Counted from the stretch's first letter, positions 24,433 to 32,534 are shown. The stretch is DNA of 34,235 bases from Clostridia bacterium (GCA_017467865.1 JAFUKG010000034.1:1-34235), one strand, 5' to 3'. Program-made: numbers and translations. Notes: generated by a model from the letters alone, not told the origin.

Positions 24433-25422
24433 ATGAAAAAAATATTTTTAGTTTTTGCACTTATTGCCCTTCTTCTTACTTCCTGCGAGGATGAAGCGGT
24501 AAGTAAAATAGGCGGTGCCGACGGTCCCACCGCAATTATTGTCGGCGAGGAAAAGGGGGAAGACCGCTTTATAAAGAGCTGGTCGGCAAAAGACAGCGAG
24601 TCGGGCTGGAGCTACGACGAGTGGGATTACCACATAGAGCTGAGAATAAAGGATATGCCTTATGACAACAACGGCGTTCTTGAGCTTCCCTCAGAGATTG
24701 ACGGCAAGCCCGTTACTCACATCACCGAGCATAACTTCGACTCTCAGAGCTGGCACGTTGAAACTCTTATTATCCCCGACAGCGTTAAGTATATCGGAGA
24801 CGATGCCTTCAGAGACCTGAAGCCCGCAACTAATATCACTATCCCCGACACACTTGTTGAGGTAGGGGACAACGTATTCTCACGCACAGGCTGGTATGAC
24901 CTTCAGACAGAGGAGTTTTGTATCGTAGGCGACGGAATACTTGTAAAGTACAACGGCTCCTCTAATGATATTGTTATTCCCGAGGGCGTAAAGCTCGTAG
25001 CAGATGCCTTTGAGGACGTGGACGTTAATTCAGTTACGTTTTCTTCAACCGTTGAGAAGATAGGAAATTCAGCGTTCTACGGTGAGTACACTCTCGAGAG
25101 CGTGACAATCCCAGGCAACGTAAAGGTTATAGGAAAGTCAGCCTTCGGCAACTGCTCACTTAAGGAGCTCACCCTTGAAGAGGGCGTTGAGGTAATAAGA
25201 AACTACGCCTTCAGCGACAACGAGCTGACATCGGTAGTTCTTCCCGAAAGCTTCGACGACCTTTGGGGCTTTGCTTTCAAGAAGAATTATGACCTTGAAA
25301 GCGTGACGGTTCTCGGCAACCCCACCTACTTCAATACCGACGGACTTGAAAACGTGAAAATTCTCATTCCCGAGGGTTCACCCATGGCAGAGAAGCTTAA
25401 CGTTTACGAATATATTAAATAA
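24433..25422 (+). CDS. Lipoprotein with BspA-like leucine-rich repeats
   Basis: The 329-residue protein has a lipoprotein signal peptide with lipobox LLTSC (Cys18), so it should be anchored on the outer face of the membrane. Residues 26-38 read IGGADGPTAIIVG, a motif I know from beta subunits of sodium-pumping decarboxylases and from other clostridial lipoproteins. From about 90 on there are LRR_5 (BspA-type) repeats with VETLIIPDSVKYIGDDAF, SVTIPGNVKVIGKSAFGNC and ELTLEEGVEVIRNYAF, a solenoid used for adhesion or protein binding. It is a single gene with its own promoter and terminator and an AAGGAG site before ATG. Confidence 0.88.
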   Translation: MKKIFLVFALIALLLTSCEDEAVSKIGGADGPTAIIVGEEKGEDRFIKSWSAKDSESGWSYDEWDYHIELRIKDMPYDNNGVLELPSEIDGKPVTHITEHNFDSQSWHVETLIIPDSVKYIGDDAFRDLKPATNITIPDTLVEVGDNVFSRTGWYDLQTEEFCIVGDGILVKYNGSSNDIVIPEGVKLVADAFEDVDVNSVTFSSTVEKIGNSAFYGEYTLESVTIPGNVKVIGKSAFGNCSLKELTLEEGVEVIRNYAFSDNELTSVVLPESFDDLWGFAFKKNYDLESVTVLGNPTYFNTDGLENVKILIPEGSPMAEKLNVYEYIK

Positions 25423-25427
25423 ATTCT

Positions 25428-25463
25428 AAGGGATGTAAAAAACTACGCTTTTTTACATCCCTT
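25428..25463 (+). terminator. Intrinsic terminator of the LRR lipoprotein gene
   Basis: AAGGGATGTAAAAAA, loop CTACGC, TTTTTTACATCCCTT: a 15-bp perfect stem. Confidence 0.88.
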
Positions 25464-25468
25464 TTCTA

Positions 25469-25497
25469 TTGAAAAAGGAACGCCTTTGGAGTATAAT
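25469..25497 (+). promoter_or_regulatory. Promoter of the MATE-galM-radical SAM operon
   Basis: TTGAAA (25469-25474), 17-bp spacer, TATAAT (25492-25497). AAAGGAAAC follows before ATG 25528. Confidence 0.82.
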
Positions 25498-25527
25498 TAA
25501 AAGGATAATAAAAACAAAGGAAACAAC

Positions 25528-26892
25528 ATGAAGCTTTTTATTAAAGACAAATCATTTTACAAAACTGTGTGTACCATCGCTATCCCCATAGCTCTGCAGG
25601 GACTTATAACCTCGGGTATTAATATGATGGACACGGTTATGATAGGCAAGGTGGGGGAAACCGAGCTTTCGGCTGTCTCTCTTGCTAATCAGTTTATAAA
25701 TATTTTCCATATCTTTTGTATGGGCATCGGTATGGGCGCATCTGTCCTCGTGTCACGCTACTACGGAATGAAGGATAAGCCCGCACTGAAAAAGACGGTC
25801 TCTGTAATGCTCAGGCTTTGTCTCGTGCTCTCTCTTCTCTTTTCGGTAGCCACGGCACTTGCTCCCTCCCTTATTATGAGAATTTATACCGTGGAAAAGC
25901 CCATTATAGCTTTAGGGCGTGAGTACCTTATCTGGTCGGTCTTATCCTATACACTTCTCGGACTGTCCCTTACTTCAACCATAGTCCTGAGAAACGTAGG
26001 GCAGGTGAAGATACCTCTCTATACCTCAATCGGCGCTTTCTTTATCAACGTGGGTGCGAACTACCTGTTCATATTTATCTGTGATATGAGCGTTGCGGGA
26101 GCGGCATTGGGAACTTTGGTGGCAAGAATTTTTGAATTTACCATAATCTGCGGATACCTCTTTTTTAAGGATAAAGAGATTAACTTCCGCATAAGAGACG
26201 TGCTTTCTCCCGTGGGCACACTTTGGCGTGAGTACATAAGAGTCAGTATCCCCGTTCTTATCAGCGACGGAATATTGGCGCTTGGAAACAGCTCGGTGGC
26301 AATGGTTATAGGACGCCTTGGCGAAAGCTTTGTGGCGGCAAACGCAGTTACCACCGTCACCCAACAGCTTAGCTCGGTAATGATACAAGGCTTTTCTCAG
26401 GCAGGTGCCATAGTTACGGGCTATACCCTGGGCGAAGGGGACGTAGAAAAGACCAAAAGGCAGGGCTGGGCGTTTCTCGGGCTTGGAATTGTATTCGGTG
26501 CTGTTTCGGCGGGAATTATACAGCTTATCGCAAATCCTATGATAAATATGTACGACCTGACCCCCGAGACCAAGGAGCTTGCACGCTCACTTATGACCTC
26601 AATCAGTATTATAGTACTTTTCCAGGCAACTAACAGCATTATGACAAAGGGAGTATTGAGAGGGGGCGGAGACACAAAGGTGCTCATGACGGCAGACAAT
26701 ATCTTTCTTTGGCTCACGTCCCTTCCTCTGGGCATTCTTGCAGGCTTTGTTTTTCACCTTTCTCCCTTCTTTATATATTTCTTTCTGAAAACAGACCAGG
26801 TGCTTAAGACCTTTTGGTGCATTATAAGACTCGGCAGCGGAAAATGGATAAAGAAAATCAAATCAACTAAGGAGCTTGAAAATGGTAACTGA
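25528..26892 (+). CDS. MATE-family efflux transporter (first copy)
   Basis: The 454-residue protein has twelve hydrophobic segments in two halves. PIALQGLITSGINMMDTVMIGKVGETELSAVSLANQ at the start and VSIPVLISDGILALGNSSVAMVIGRLGESFVAANAVTTVTQQ in the middle are the repeated MATE signatures. It should export cationic or other small compounds using a Na+ or H+ gradient. Its 3' end overlaps the galM start by 11 bp, and galM in turn overlaps the radical SAM gene, so all three are translationally coupled. It is not a close copy of the second MATE at 30807. Confidence 0.92.
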   Translation: MKLFIKDKSFYKTVCTIAIPIALQGLITSGINMMDTVMIGKVGETELSAVSLANQFINIFHIFCMGIGMGASVLVSRYYGMKDKPALKKTVSVMLRLCLVLSLLFSVATALAPSLIMRIYTVEKPIIALGREYLIWSVLSYTLLGLSLTSTIVLRNVGQVKIPLYTSIGAFFINVGANYLFIFICDMSVAGAALGTLVARIFEFTIICGYLFFKDKEINFRIRDVLSPVGTLWREYIRVSIPVLISDGILALGNSSVAMVIGRLGESFVAANAVTTVTQQLSSVMIQGFSQAGAIVTGYTLGEGDVEKTKRQGWAFLGLGIVFGAVSAGIIQLIANPMINMYDLTPETKELARSLMTSISIIVLFQATNSIMTKGVLRGGGDTKVLMTADNIFLWLTSLPLGILAGFVFHLSPFFIYFFLKTDQVLKTFWCIIRLGSGKWIKKIKSTKELENGN

Positions 26893-27898
26893 AAAGATAC
26901 TTTCCGATAACTTTAAAGAATATACTATCACAAACGGCGGGGTTACGGTTGTCCTCTTAAACCGAGGGGGCACCATAAAAAATATCTTCATAAAGGACAA
27001 AAACGGTGTCCTTCAGGACGTGGTGCTTGGCTACGATACCCCAGAGGAATACGCAGGTGATAACACCTTTCTTTGCTACGGAGCTTTGGTTGGCAGATAC
27101 GCCAACAGAATTATAAACGCCGAGTTTGAGGTGAACGGCAAGAAATATCTGCTTGAAAAAAATAACGGGGAGCACCACCTTCACGGAAAGTTCACCTACC
27201 GCTACCTCGACTCGAAAATAGCAGGGGAGAACAGCGTGGAAATGACCCTTGTAAGCCCGCCCGAGGAAGAAGGATATCCGGGGACGCTCACCCTTACTCT
27301 AACCTATACCCTCACAGATGAGGGCGGTCTTATCCTTGACTACACGGCTACCTCCGACGAGGACACCGTAGTAAATCTAACTAACCACTCCTACTTTAAT
27401 TTGAACGGACAAAAGGGAGAGGGTATCGAAAATCATAACCTTACCCTTAACGCAGACAGCTTTACCTCCCTTACTCCCGAACGTATACTCACGGGAAATA
27501 TAATGAGCGTTGATGGCACCTCCTTCGATTTCAGAAAGGGTGCCAACCTCGGCGCTGCAATGTCGGGAGAGGACGAGCAGATGGCTATCTTCCACAGCCT
27601 TGACCATAACTTTATACTTTCCGAAAAAGAGGGTATGAAACACGCCGCAACACTCACTTCGGACACTACGGGCATTTCTATGGACGTTTATACCACCGAG
27701 CCCGCAGTTCAGGTCTACGTAAAGGCTAAATATCTCAAGGAGCAGATAACGGGAGATAAGAATAGGATACATACAGCCGTATGTATCGAAGCACAACACT
27801 ATCCGTCCTCAGTCACCTTCCCCGAATTTCCCTCTACGGTGCTCAAAAAAGGTGATACCTACCGACATACCACCGAATACCGTTTCAGCGTAAAATGA
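26882..27898 (+). CDS. galM: Aldose 1-epimerase (galactose mutarotase)
   Basis: Interconverts alpha and beta anomers of aldoses. The 338-residue protein shows VGRYANRI, NNGEHHLHG (active-site His), TNHSYFNLNG (second His) and VCIEAQHYPSS with the catalytic Glu. This is classic GalM, unlike the more distant DUF4432 protein at 7180. ATG 26882 is chosen because AAGGAG lies 7 nt upstream; that site is inside the MATE gene. The stop codon overlaps the ATG of the radical SAM gene (ATGA). Confidence 0.94.
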   Translation: MVTEKILSDNFKEYTITNGGVTVVLLNRGGTIKNIFIKDKNGVLQDVVLGYDTPEEYAGDNTFLCYGALVGRYANRIINAEFEVNGKKYLLEKNNGEHHLHGKFTYRYLDSKIAGENSVEMTLVSPPEEEGYPGTLTLTLTYTLTDEGGLILDYTATSDEDTVVNLTNHSYFNLNGQKGEGIENHNLTLNADSFTSLTPERILTGNIMSVDGTSFDFRKGANLGAAMSGEDEQMAIFHSLDHNFILSEKEGMKHAATLTSDTTGISMDVYTTEPAVQVYVKAKYLKEQITGDKNRIHTAVCIEAQHYPSSVTFPEFPSTVLKKGDTYRHTTEYRFSVK

Positions 27899-28716
27899 AA
27901 AGATTTAAAAAGGCTTATCTTGAAATAACCAACGTCTGCAATATGAATTGCTCCTTTTGCCACGGCACGTCAAGAGAAAAGGAGTTTATGGCGGAAGATA
28001 AGTTCACACTTGCCCTTGACAGACTTCGCCCCTTTACAGATTATCTCTATTTTCACCTTATGGGGGAGCCCCTCTGCCATCCGAGGATAAAAGAATACGT
28101 GAATATGGCAAACGATAAGGGATACAAGGTATCTGTCACTACCAACGGAACACTCCTTGACGAAAGCCTTACAGACCTTCCTTTATATAAGGTGGCGGTC
28201 TCTTTACATAGCTTTGAAAAGGGAGAGCGAGATGAGCAGGAGAAGTATTTGCAAAAGGTTTGCGGTTTTGCAAGGTCGGCTTCAAAAAAGGGAGTACTTG
28301 TGTCTCTGAGACTTTGGAACAAGGGGAGCGGAGTTGATAATACCCTGACAGAAGAGTATCTCAAACGTGAGTTTCAAGAGCCTTGGCGTGAGGGAAGAGC
28401 GGGAAGCTTTACCTTGGAGCGCGGTGTTTATCTTGAATACGCCAACCGCTTTAGCTGGCCCGATATGAAAGAAAGAGAGGAAAGGGAGAATAAGTTCTGC
28501 TACGGACTCCGCGACCAGATAGGAGTTCTCGTTGACGGAAGCGTCGTTCCTTGCTGTCTTGATGCGGAGGGGGATATTACTCTTGGAAATATCTTTGAAA
28601 CGTCACTGAACGAAATTATAAGCTCCGAAAGAGCACTCACCATACTTAAGGGCTTCGGCGAAAGAAAGGCAACAGAACAGCTTTGCCGAAAATGTAAATA
28701 TGCCGACAGATTTTAA
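27895..28716 (+). CDS. Radical SAM protein with SPASM-like C-terminus
   Basis: The 273-residue protein has the radical SAM cluster motif CNMNCSFC (Cys15, Cys19, Cys22), followed by YFHLMGEPLCHP and VSVTTNGTLL (SAM-binding strands). The C-terminal part has FCYGL, GSVVPCCLDAEGDITLGNIFE and LCRKCKY, cysteines typical of a SPASM auxiliary iron-sulfur cluster. SPASM enzymes modify peptides, tungstopterin or other substrates; no precursor peptide gene is visible here. Coupling to galM and MATE is unusual and may indicate maturation of a small exported molecule, or may be coincidental. The substrate is unknown. Confidence 0.88.
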   Translation: MKRFKKAYLEITNVCNMNCSFCHGTSREKEFMAEDKFTLALDRLRPFTDYLYFHLMGEPLCHPRIKEYVNMANDKGYKVSVTTNGTLLDESLTDLPLYKVAVSLHSFEKGERDEQEKYLQKVCGFARSASKKGVLVSLRLWNKGSGVDNTLTEEYLKREFQEPWREGRAGSFTLERGVYLEYANRFSWPDMKEREERENKFCYGLRDQIGVLVDGSVVPCCLDAEGDITLGNIFETSLNEIISSERALTILKGFGERKATEQLCRKCKYADRF

Positions 28717-28724
28717 TAAGCAGA

Positions 28725-28766
28725 AAATAAGGAAGACTTTGCAATGCAAGGTCTTCTTTATTTTTT
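28725..28766 (+). terminator. Intrinsic terminator of the MATE-galM-radical SAM operon
   Basis: AAATAAGGAAGACTTTGCA pairs with TGCAAGGTCTTCTTTATTT (about two non-canonical pairs), followed by T residues. Confidence 0.85.
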
Positions 28767-28770
28767 GAAG

Positions 28771-28811
28771 ATTTTGATATCATGATATCATGATATCATG
28801 ATATCGAAAAT
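28771..28811. promoter_or_regulatory. TGATATCA octamer array 4 (upstream of spo0A)
   Basis: Four units, GATATCAT at 28776, 28784 and 28792 and GATATCGA at 28800, stand at 8-bp pitch, flanked by ATTTT and AAAAT. The array lies between the radical SAM terminator and spo0A, 155 bp upstream of the spo0A -35. It is the farthest array from the RHH gene. Confidence 0.6.
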
Positions 28812-28857
28812 TTCAGTAAAGGTGAAAATTTGGGCGAGAGCTTTGACTCTTCTTTAT

Positions 28858-28874
28858 TTCGACGTTTTTCGACG
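28858..28874. promoter_or_regulatory. Two 0A-box-like sites upstream of spo0A
   Basis: TTCGACG occurs twice, at 28858 and 28868, ten bp apart. The 0A box in this orientation is TTCGACA, so each has one mismatch. Spo0A autoregulation is known in other spore-formers, but these sites are about 90 bp upstream of the -35. Confidence 0.35.
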
Positions 28875-28964
28875 CTGATTTATATCTTTTGTAATAAAAT
28901 TTTCCGCTAATATGTTGAAAGAGACGAAATTTGGTTTTTAATTGGAATTAATTACCAAAACATC

Positions 28965-28993
28965 TTGATTTAATTGGTATTATATGGTAAAAT
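28965..28993 (+). promoter_or_regulatory. Vegetative spo0A promoter
   Basis: TTGATT (28965-28970), 17-bp spacer, TAAAAT (28988-28993). GACAGGAG follows, 9 nt before ATG 29026. Confidence 0.7.
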
Positions 28994-29025
28994 CGTAGCA
29001 CAACAAAAAAGACAGGAGAAAATAT

Positions 29026-29814
29026 ATGAATGCAGTAAAAAGAATAAAGGTTTATATCGTTGACTCAAACAGTGATTACAGATACGTTTGCGCCGATAAC
29101 TTGAGAAAGGAGGGCTTTGACGTAGTAGGGGACAGCGGTGATGGCAGGCAAGCCCTTAGTGAAATTTCGCGCTTTCGTCCCGAGGTGATTTTGGTTGACC
29201 TTTGGATACCGGGACTTGATACCCATTGCCTTATGAATGACGTGTATAATCTTGACTCCTCATATAAGCCCGAATTTATTCTTGTAACGGGTATAAATAA
29301 CAGACGTATGATTGAAGAGACCGTCAACCTTGGTGCAGCTGGGTGCATTATAAAGCCCTTTGAGTATTCAAGTCTTGTGTTTAAAATCAAAGAGATAATG
29401 GAGCGCTCTACTTGCAATATGCTCTACGGGACGAGCAGCGATGCCGATTTTGAGCTTGAAGCACAGGTGACACAGGTTATACATCAGATTGGTATTCCCG
29501 CACATATAAAGGGTTATCAATATCTCAGATGTGCCATTATGATGGTAGTTAACAATAACAGAATTATAAACGAGGTTACAAAGACACTCTATCCCACCGT
29601 CGCCGCTAAATTCGGCACTACCCCCTCCCGTGTAGAACGTGCTATTCGCCACGCAATCGAAGTTGCTTGGGACAGAGGGGACGTGGATATGCTCAACTCC
29701 TATTTCGGCTATACCGTTCAAAACTCCAAGGGCAAGCCCACAAACTCAGAGTTTATTGCAATGATTGCCGATAACTTAAGACTTAAGATGAAAAGCCGCA
29801 GTTTGGTGAATTAG
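29026..29814 (+). CDS. spo0A: Sporulation master regulator Spo0A
   Basis: This 262-residue response regulator starts sporulation when phosphorylated. The receiver (about 6-125) has phospho-acceptor Asp58 (VILVDLW), Thr88 (ILVTG) and Lys110 (IIKPFE). The N-terminal acidic pocket reads VDSN, so only Asp13 remains where Bacillus has two adjacent Asp residues. The output domain is nearly that of Bacillus: [21 protein letters not shown] and TKTLYP, then the recognition helix region [23 protein letters not shown] and [17 protein letters not shown]. The spoIVB gene usually next to spo0A is not here; the gene stands alone with its own promoter and an octamer array upstream. Confidence 0.97.
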   Translation: MNAVKRIKVYIVDSNSDYRYVCADNLRKEGFDVVGDSGDGRQALSEISRFRPEVILVDLWIPGLDTHCLMNDVYNLDSSYKPEFILVTGINNRRMIEETVNLGAAGCIIKPFEYSSLVFKIKEIMERSTCNMLYGTSSDADFELEAQVTQVIHQIGIPAHIKGYQYLRCAIMMVVNNNRIINEVTKTLYPTVAAKFGTTPSRVERAIRHAIEVAWDRGDVDMLNSYFGYTVQNSKGKPTNSEFIAMIADNLRLKMKSRSLVN

Positions 29815-29821
29815 AAATTAG

Positions 29822-29868
29822 TGAAAATTTTACAAAGCAAAATCAACTATAATTTTACATTTTGCATT
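29822..29868. repeat. Short remnant of the interspersed repeat after spo0A
   Basis: GTGAAAATTTTAC...GCAAAATCAACTATAATT and TTTTGCATT match the right half of the repeat seen at 2890-2955, heavily decayed. Confidence 0.45.
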
Positions 29869-29896
29869 AAAAAAGAGCCTTTTCAAGGCTCTTTTT
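29869..29896. terminator. Bidirectional terminator between spo0A and the AraC gene
   Basis: AAGAGCCTT, short loop, AAGGCTCTT with A-rich and T-rich flanks; it serves both convergent genes. Confidence 0.85.
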
Positions 29897-30648
29897 CATA
29901 TCCTGCTCGGTGAAACTCCGTACTTTTTCTTAAATGCTCTGCTGAAATAAAGAGGGTCGGTGTAGCCTACTGACAGAGCAAGGTCGGTGACACCTCTGAA
30001 GCTTGCACTTTCTATTATATCCATAGCGTGGGAAATTCTTGCCCCGATTACGTACTCCTTTGGGGGTACTCCGAACTTTGAAACGAAAATTCTTCTGAAA
30101 TAGGTGTCGGATATTCCGCACATAAGGTGTAGAGAGTCTATTCTCAGGTTTGGAGAGAAAATGTTTTCCTTTAAGTATTTTAAGGCAGGCTCGATGACGT
30201 CAGCCTTTATCTTCGCCGAATATTCGGCGTTTTCAATGCTTGAAATATAGGAGAGAATACTGTAAAAAAGAGAATAACATTTGTATTTTTCGCTTTCTGA
30301 CCCAAGCTTCAATAGGGTGGGGAAGTGGTTCAGAATATACGCATTGTCGGTAAAATTGTCCATATTGAATACTCTTATTTCAGCACCGTCTATATCGCCT
30401 TGAAAGCTGATACTCATATACTCACAAGGTACTTCCGACGTCCTTTTGAACTCATAGCTTGACCCACGCGGCAAAAACGCCATTTCTCCCTCGCGAATAA
30501 CGTGAGTTTTGTTCTTCGTTATATATACTCCCTCACCGACAGTTCTGAAAATGAAGGAGTGATTTTTTTTATTCTCTATTTTGTTGTAGTCGCGTGTAAT
30601 TCCATTTGAAGAGGATAAAAGTTTTAAATTTTCTATATTGTTAAACAT
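29896..30648 (-). CDS. AraC-family transcriptional regulator
   Basis: The 250-residue protein has an N-terminal cupin-like sensing part (about 1-140, with GEGVYITKNKTHVIREGEMAFLPRGSSYEF) and a C-terminal double helix-turn-helix: LRIDSLHLMCGISDTYFRRIFVSKFGVPPKEYV and VTDLALSVGYTDPLYFSRAFKKKYGVSPS. The second helix-turn-helix carries the usual AraC signature. ATG at 30648 follows AAAGGA on the minus strand. It is divergent from the MATE transporter at 30807, sharing a 158-bp control region, so it probably activates that gene in response to a ligand, perhaps the exported compound. Confidence 0.93.
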   Translation of the reverse strand: MFNNIENLKLLSSSNGITRDYNKIENKKNHSFIFRTVGEGVYITKNKTHVIREGEMAFLPRGSSYEFKRTSEVPCEYMSISFQGDIDGAEIRVFNMDNFTDNAYILNHFPTLLKLGSESEKYKCYSLFYSILSYISSIENAEYSAKIKADVIEPALKYLKENIFSPNLRIDSLHLMCGISDTYFRRIFVSKFGVPPKEYVIGARISHAMDIIESASFRGVTDLALSVGYTDPLYFSRAFKKKYGVSPSRI

Positions 30649-30678
30649 TTTCTTTTTCTTTCCTTTGATTTTAAGGTG

Positions 30679-30707
30679 ATTTTACCATACTTTTTGACCC
30701 TTTTCAA
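30679..30707 (-). promoter_or_regulatory. AraC gene promoter
   Basis: On the minus strand TTGAAA (30707-30702), 17-bp spacer, TAAAAT (30684-30679). Confidence 0.65.
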
Positions 30708-30760
30708 TACAATTAATGAAATTATGTTCGGAAAAATCCATATTGTTGTGTTTTGTCTAT

Positions 30761-30788
30761 TTGAAAAGGAGAGATATAGTATTATAAT
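30761..30788 (+). promoter_or_regulatory. Promoter of the second MATE gene
   Basis: TTGAAA (30761-30766), 16-bp spacer, TATAAT (30783-30788). GGGAGGG follows at 30793-30799. Confidence 0.75.
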
Positions 30789-30806
30789 GTCGTGGGAGGG
30801 ATGAGA

Positions 30807-32171
30807 ATGAAAAGCAAAAACGTTGAGATGTGCTCAGGCTCACTTTTTATAAATATTATAAGATTTGCTATACCCTTTATGATAACGGGAATTTTACAGC
30901 GTCTTTATAATTCCGCCGACATTATCGTCGCAGGACGGTGGGGAGGAGAGGACGCCCTTGCGGGAGTGGGAGCATCAGGCTCACTTATCACTCTCGTTAT
31001 GGATTTACTGCTTGGACTGTCCATGGGTATCAGCGTAGTTTTGGGAAAAGCGCTTGGCGAAAAGAACGATGAAAAGGTAGCTAAGACCGTACATACCTCC
31101 ATCGCTCTTAGCATTATAGGGGGAGCGATAGTGTCTGTGGCTGGAATAGTCTTTGCCGAGCCTCTCTTGAGACTTACCGACGTGCCCGACAGCGTAATGC
31201 CTCAGGCAATGCTATATATGCAGATAATGTTTGCAGGTAAGATTCCCGCCATGATGTACGTTTTCGGGTCGGCTATACTGCGTGCCAAGGGAAACACCAA
31301 AGCCCCCATGTATATTATAACCGCAACGGGAATTGTGAATATAGTGCTCAACATCCTTTTCGTTGCAGGCTTCGGTATGAAAGCCGACGGAGTGGCTATC
31401 GCCACCGTTATTTCACAGATACTCAATGCCGCGTCAATTGTATATATTCTCACCCGCGAGGAGGACGCCACAAGACTTGACTTTAAAAAGCTCAAGGTAC
31501 ATGCCGATATTTTTCCCGAGGCTCTGAAAGTTGGACTTCCCGCAGGTATTCAAAGCTCGGTTTTCGGAATTGCCAACGTTATAATTCAAACGGGTGTAAA
31601 CGGCTTCGGTGACTCGGTTATTGCGGGCTGTTCGGCGGCAGGAAACATTATCGGTTACTATTACTTCTGTTTACATACCTTCAACGTAGCAGCGGTGTCC
31701 TTTGTAAGCCAGAACGTTGGTGCAAGAAAGTTTGACAGAGTCAAAAAAACTGTGGGCTGCTGCGCTTTGTACGTAGTTGCGGTCTGGATAATAGAGCTTC
31801 TCGTTACTATTTTCCTTGGTGAATTTTTAATGAATATCTACGCTCCCGGCAACGCTGAGGCGATACGCACGGGACTTATACGTATGCAGATAGTAGGAAA
31901 CACCTACGTCCTATGCGGTCTTATGGAGGTGTTCGGCGGAAGTCTACGAGGACTTGGTTACTCCGCTTCGAGTATGATTATGTCGGTGACAGGAGTGTGC
32001 GGAATCAGAATACTCTGGGTTATGACCGTCTTTAAAAGGATAGGAACGCTGGAGTCCCTTTATATGGCAATGCCACTCTCATGGATTGGCACTCTTTTGA
32101 TGCAGGCGGTCCTCTACTTCTTCGTCACAAGACCAAAAAGACTTCAGGAGCATTATCATTTGGGGCATTAA
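30807..32171 (+). CDS. MATE-family efflux transporter (second copy)
   Basis: The 454-residue protein has twelve hydrophobic segments and the MATE repeats IPFMITGILQRLYNSADIIVAGRWGGEDALAGVGASGSL and VGLPAGIQSSVFGIANVIIQTGVNGFGDSVIAGCSAAGNI. The NSADIIVAGRW form resembles the DinF/NorM-like clostridial branch and differs from the first MATE. ATG 30807 is chosen from its 7-nt spacing to GGAGGG; GTG 30792 and ATG 30801 are too close to or upstream of that site. The divergent AraC gene is the likely regulator. It ends at a strong terminator that abuts repeat copy C. Confidence 0.93.
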   Translation: MKSKNVEMCSGSLFINIIRFAIPFMITGILQRLYNSADIIVAGRWGGEDALAGVGASGSLITLVMDLLLGLSMGISVVLGKALGEKNDEKVAKTVHTSIALSIIGGAIVSVAGIVFAEPLLRLTDVPDSVMPQAMLYMQIMFAGKIPAMMYVFGSAILRAKGNTKAPMYIITATGIVNIVLNILFVAGFGMKADGVAIATVISQILNAASIVYILTREEDATRLDFKKLKVHADIFPEALKVGLPAGIQSSVFGIANVIIQTGVNGFGDSVIAGCSAAGNIIGYYYFCLHTFNVAAVSFVSQNVGARKFDRVKKTVGCCALYVVAVWIIELLVTIFLGEFLMNIYAPGNAEAIRTGLIRMQIVGNTYVLCGLMEVFGGSLRGLGYSASSMIMSVTGVCGIRILWVMTVFKRIGTLESLYMAMPLSWIGTLLMQAVLYFFVTRPKRLQEHYHLGH

Positions 32172-32197
32172 AAAAGAAGGCTTTGCCTTCTTTTTTA
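32170..32197 (+). terminator. Intrinsic terminator of the second MATE gene
   Basis: AAAAAAGAAGGC, loop TTT, GCCTTCTTTTTT; the stop codon overlaps its left edge. Confidence 0.9.
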
Positions 32198-32198
32198 A

Positions 32199-32500
32199 TG
32201 CAGAATGCAGAATGCAGATGTGCGGGGCTTTTTCTCGTGCGGAGCGAATTAGCGAAGCCTGAGAAAATGCAAGCCATACAGGGAGCGAAGCGAGTCAGAG
32301 GGGTTGTTTAAGCCTTCAATATAGCGATAACAACCCCTCCGTCACGACTTCGTCGTGCTACCTCCCCTTACACAGGGGAGGCTTTTTAGTGCGTATTTTA
32401 TGTATTTTGACGAGTGAAAAATTCTATTATCGACTTTTTCTACACGCTGAAATTTGCCTAAAGGCAAATTCACATTAACTTGCCAACGGAAATCCGTTGG
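32199..32500. repeat. Structured repeat copy C joined to a second hairpin-rich repeat
   Basis: AATGCAGAATGCAGATG leads to TTTTCTC (32230-32236) pairing with GAGAAAA (32261-32267) around AGCGAATTAGCG. After CCATACAGGGAGCGAAG the copy departs from A, B and D and continues with GGGGTTGT (32300-32307)/ACAACCCC (32330-32337), CACGAC-ttc-GTCGTG (32343-32357) and CCTCCCCT-taca-AGGGGAGG (about 32361-32381), a repeat type I know from Oscillospiraceae-like genomes. TTTGCC-taaa-GGCAAA and CCAACGGA-aa-TCCGTTGG follow. No gene is seen in 32172-32514. Confidence 0.75.
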
Positions 32501-32502
32501 GC

Positions 32503-32534
32503 AAAAAAATCCTCTCATTTGAGAGGATTTTTTT
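32503..32534. terminator. Terminator of the DUF2975 gene (minus), stop codon in the stem-loop
   Basis: AAAAAAATCCTCTC, loop ATTT, GAGAGGATTTTTTT. The stop codon at 32515-32517 falls at the stem-loop junction. Confidence 0.85.

Noticed and set aside
29026..29814. ANTAR or other generic response regulator
   Set aside because: The C-terminal domain matches Spo0A nearly residue for residue ([28 protein letters not shown]).
32081..32311. Open frame at the MATE 3' end
   Set aside because: It is a shadow of the MATE gene running into repeat copy C; no ribosome binding site.
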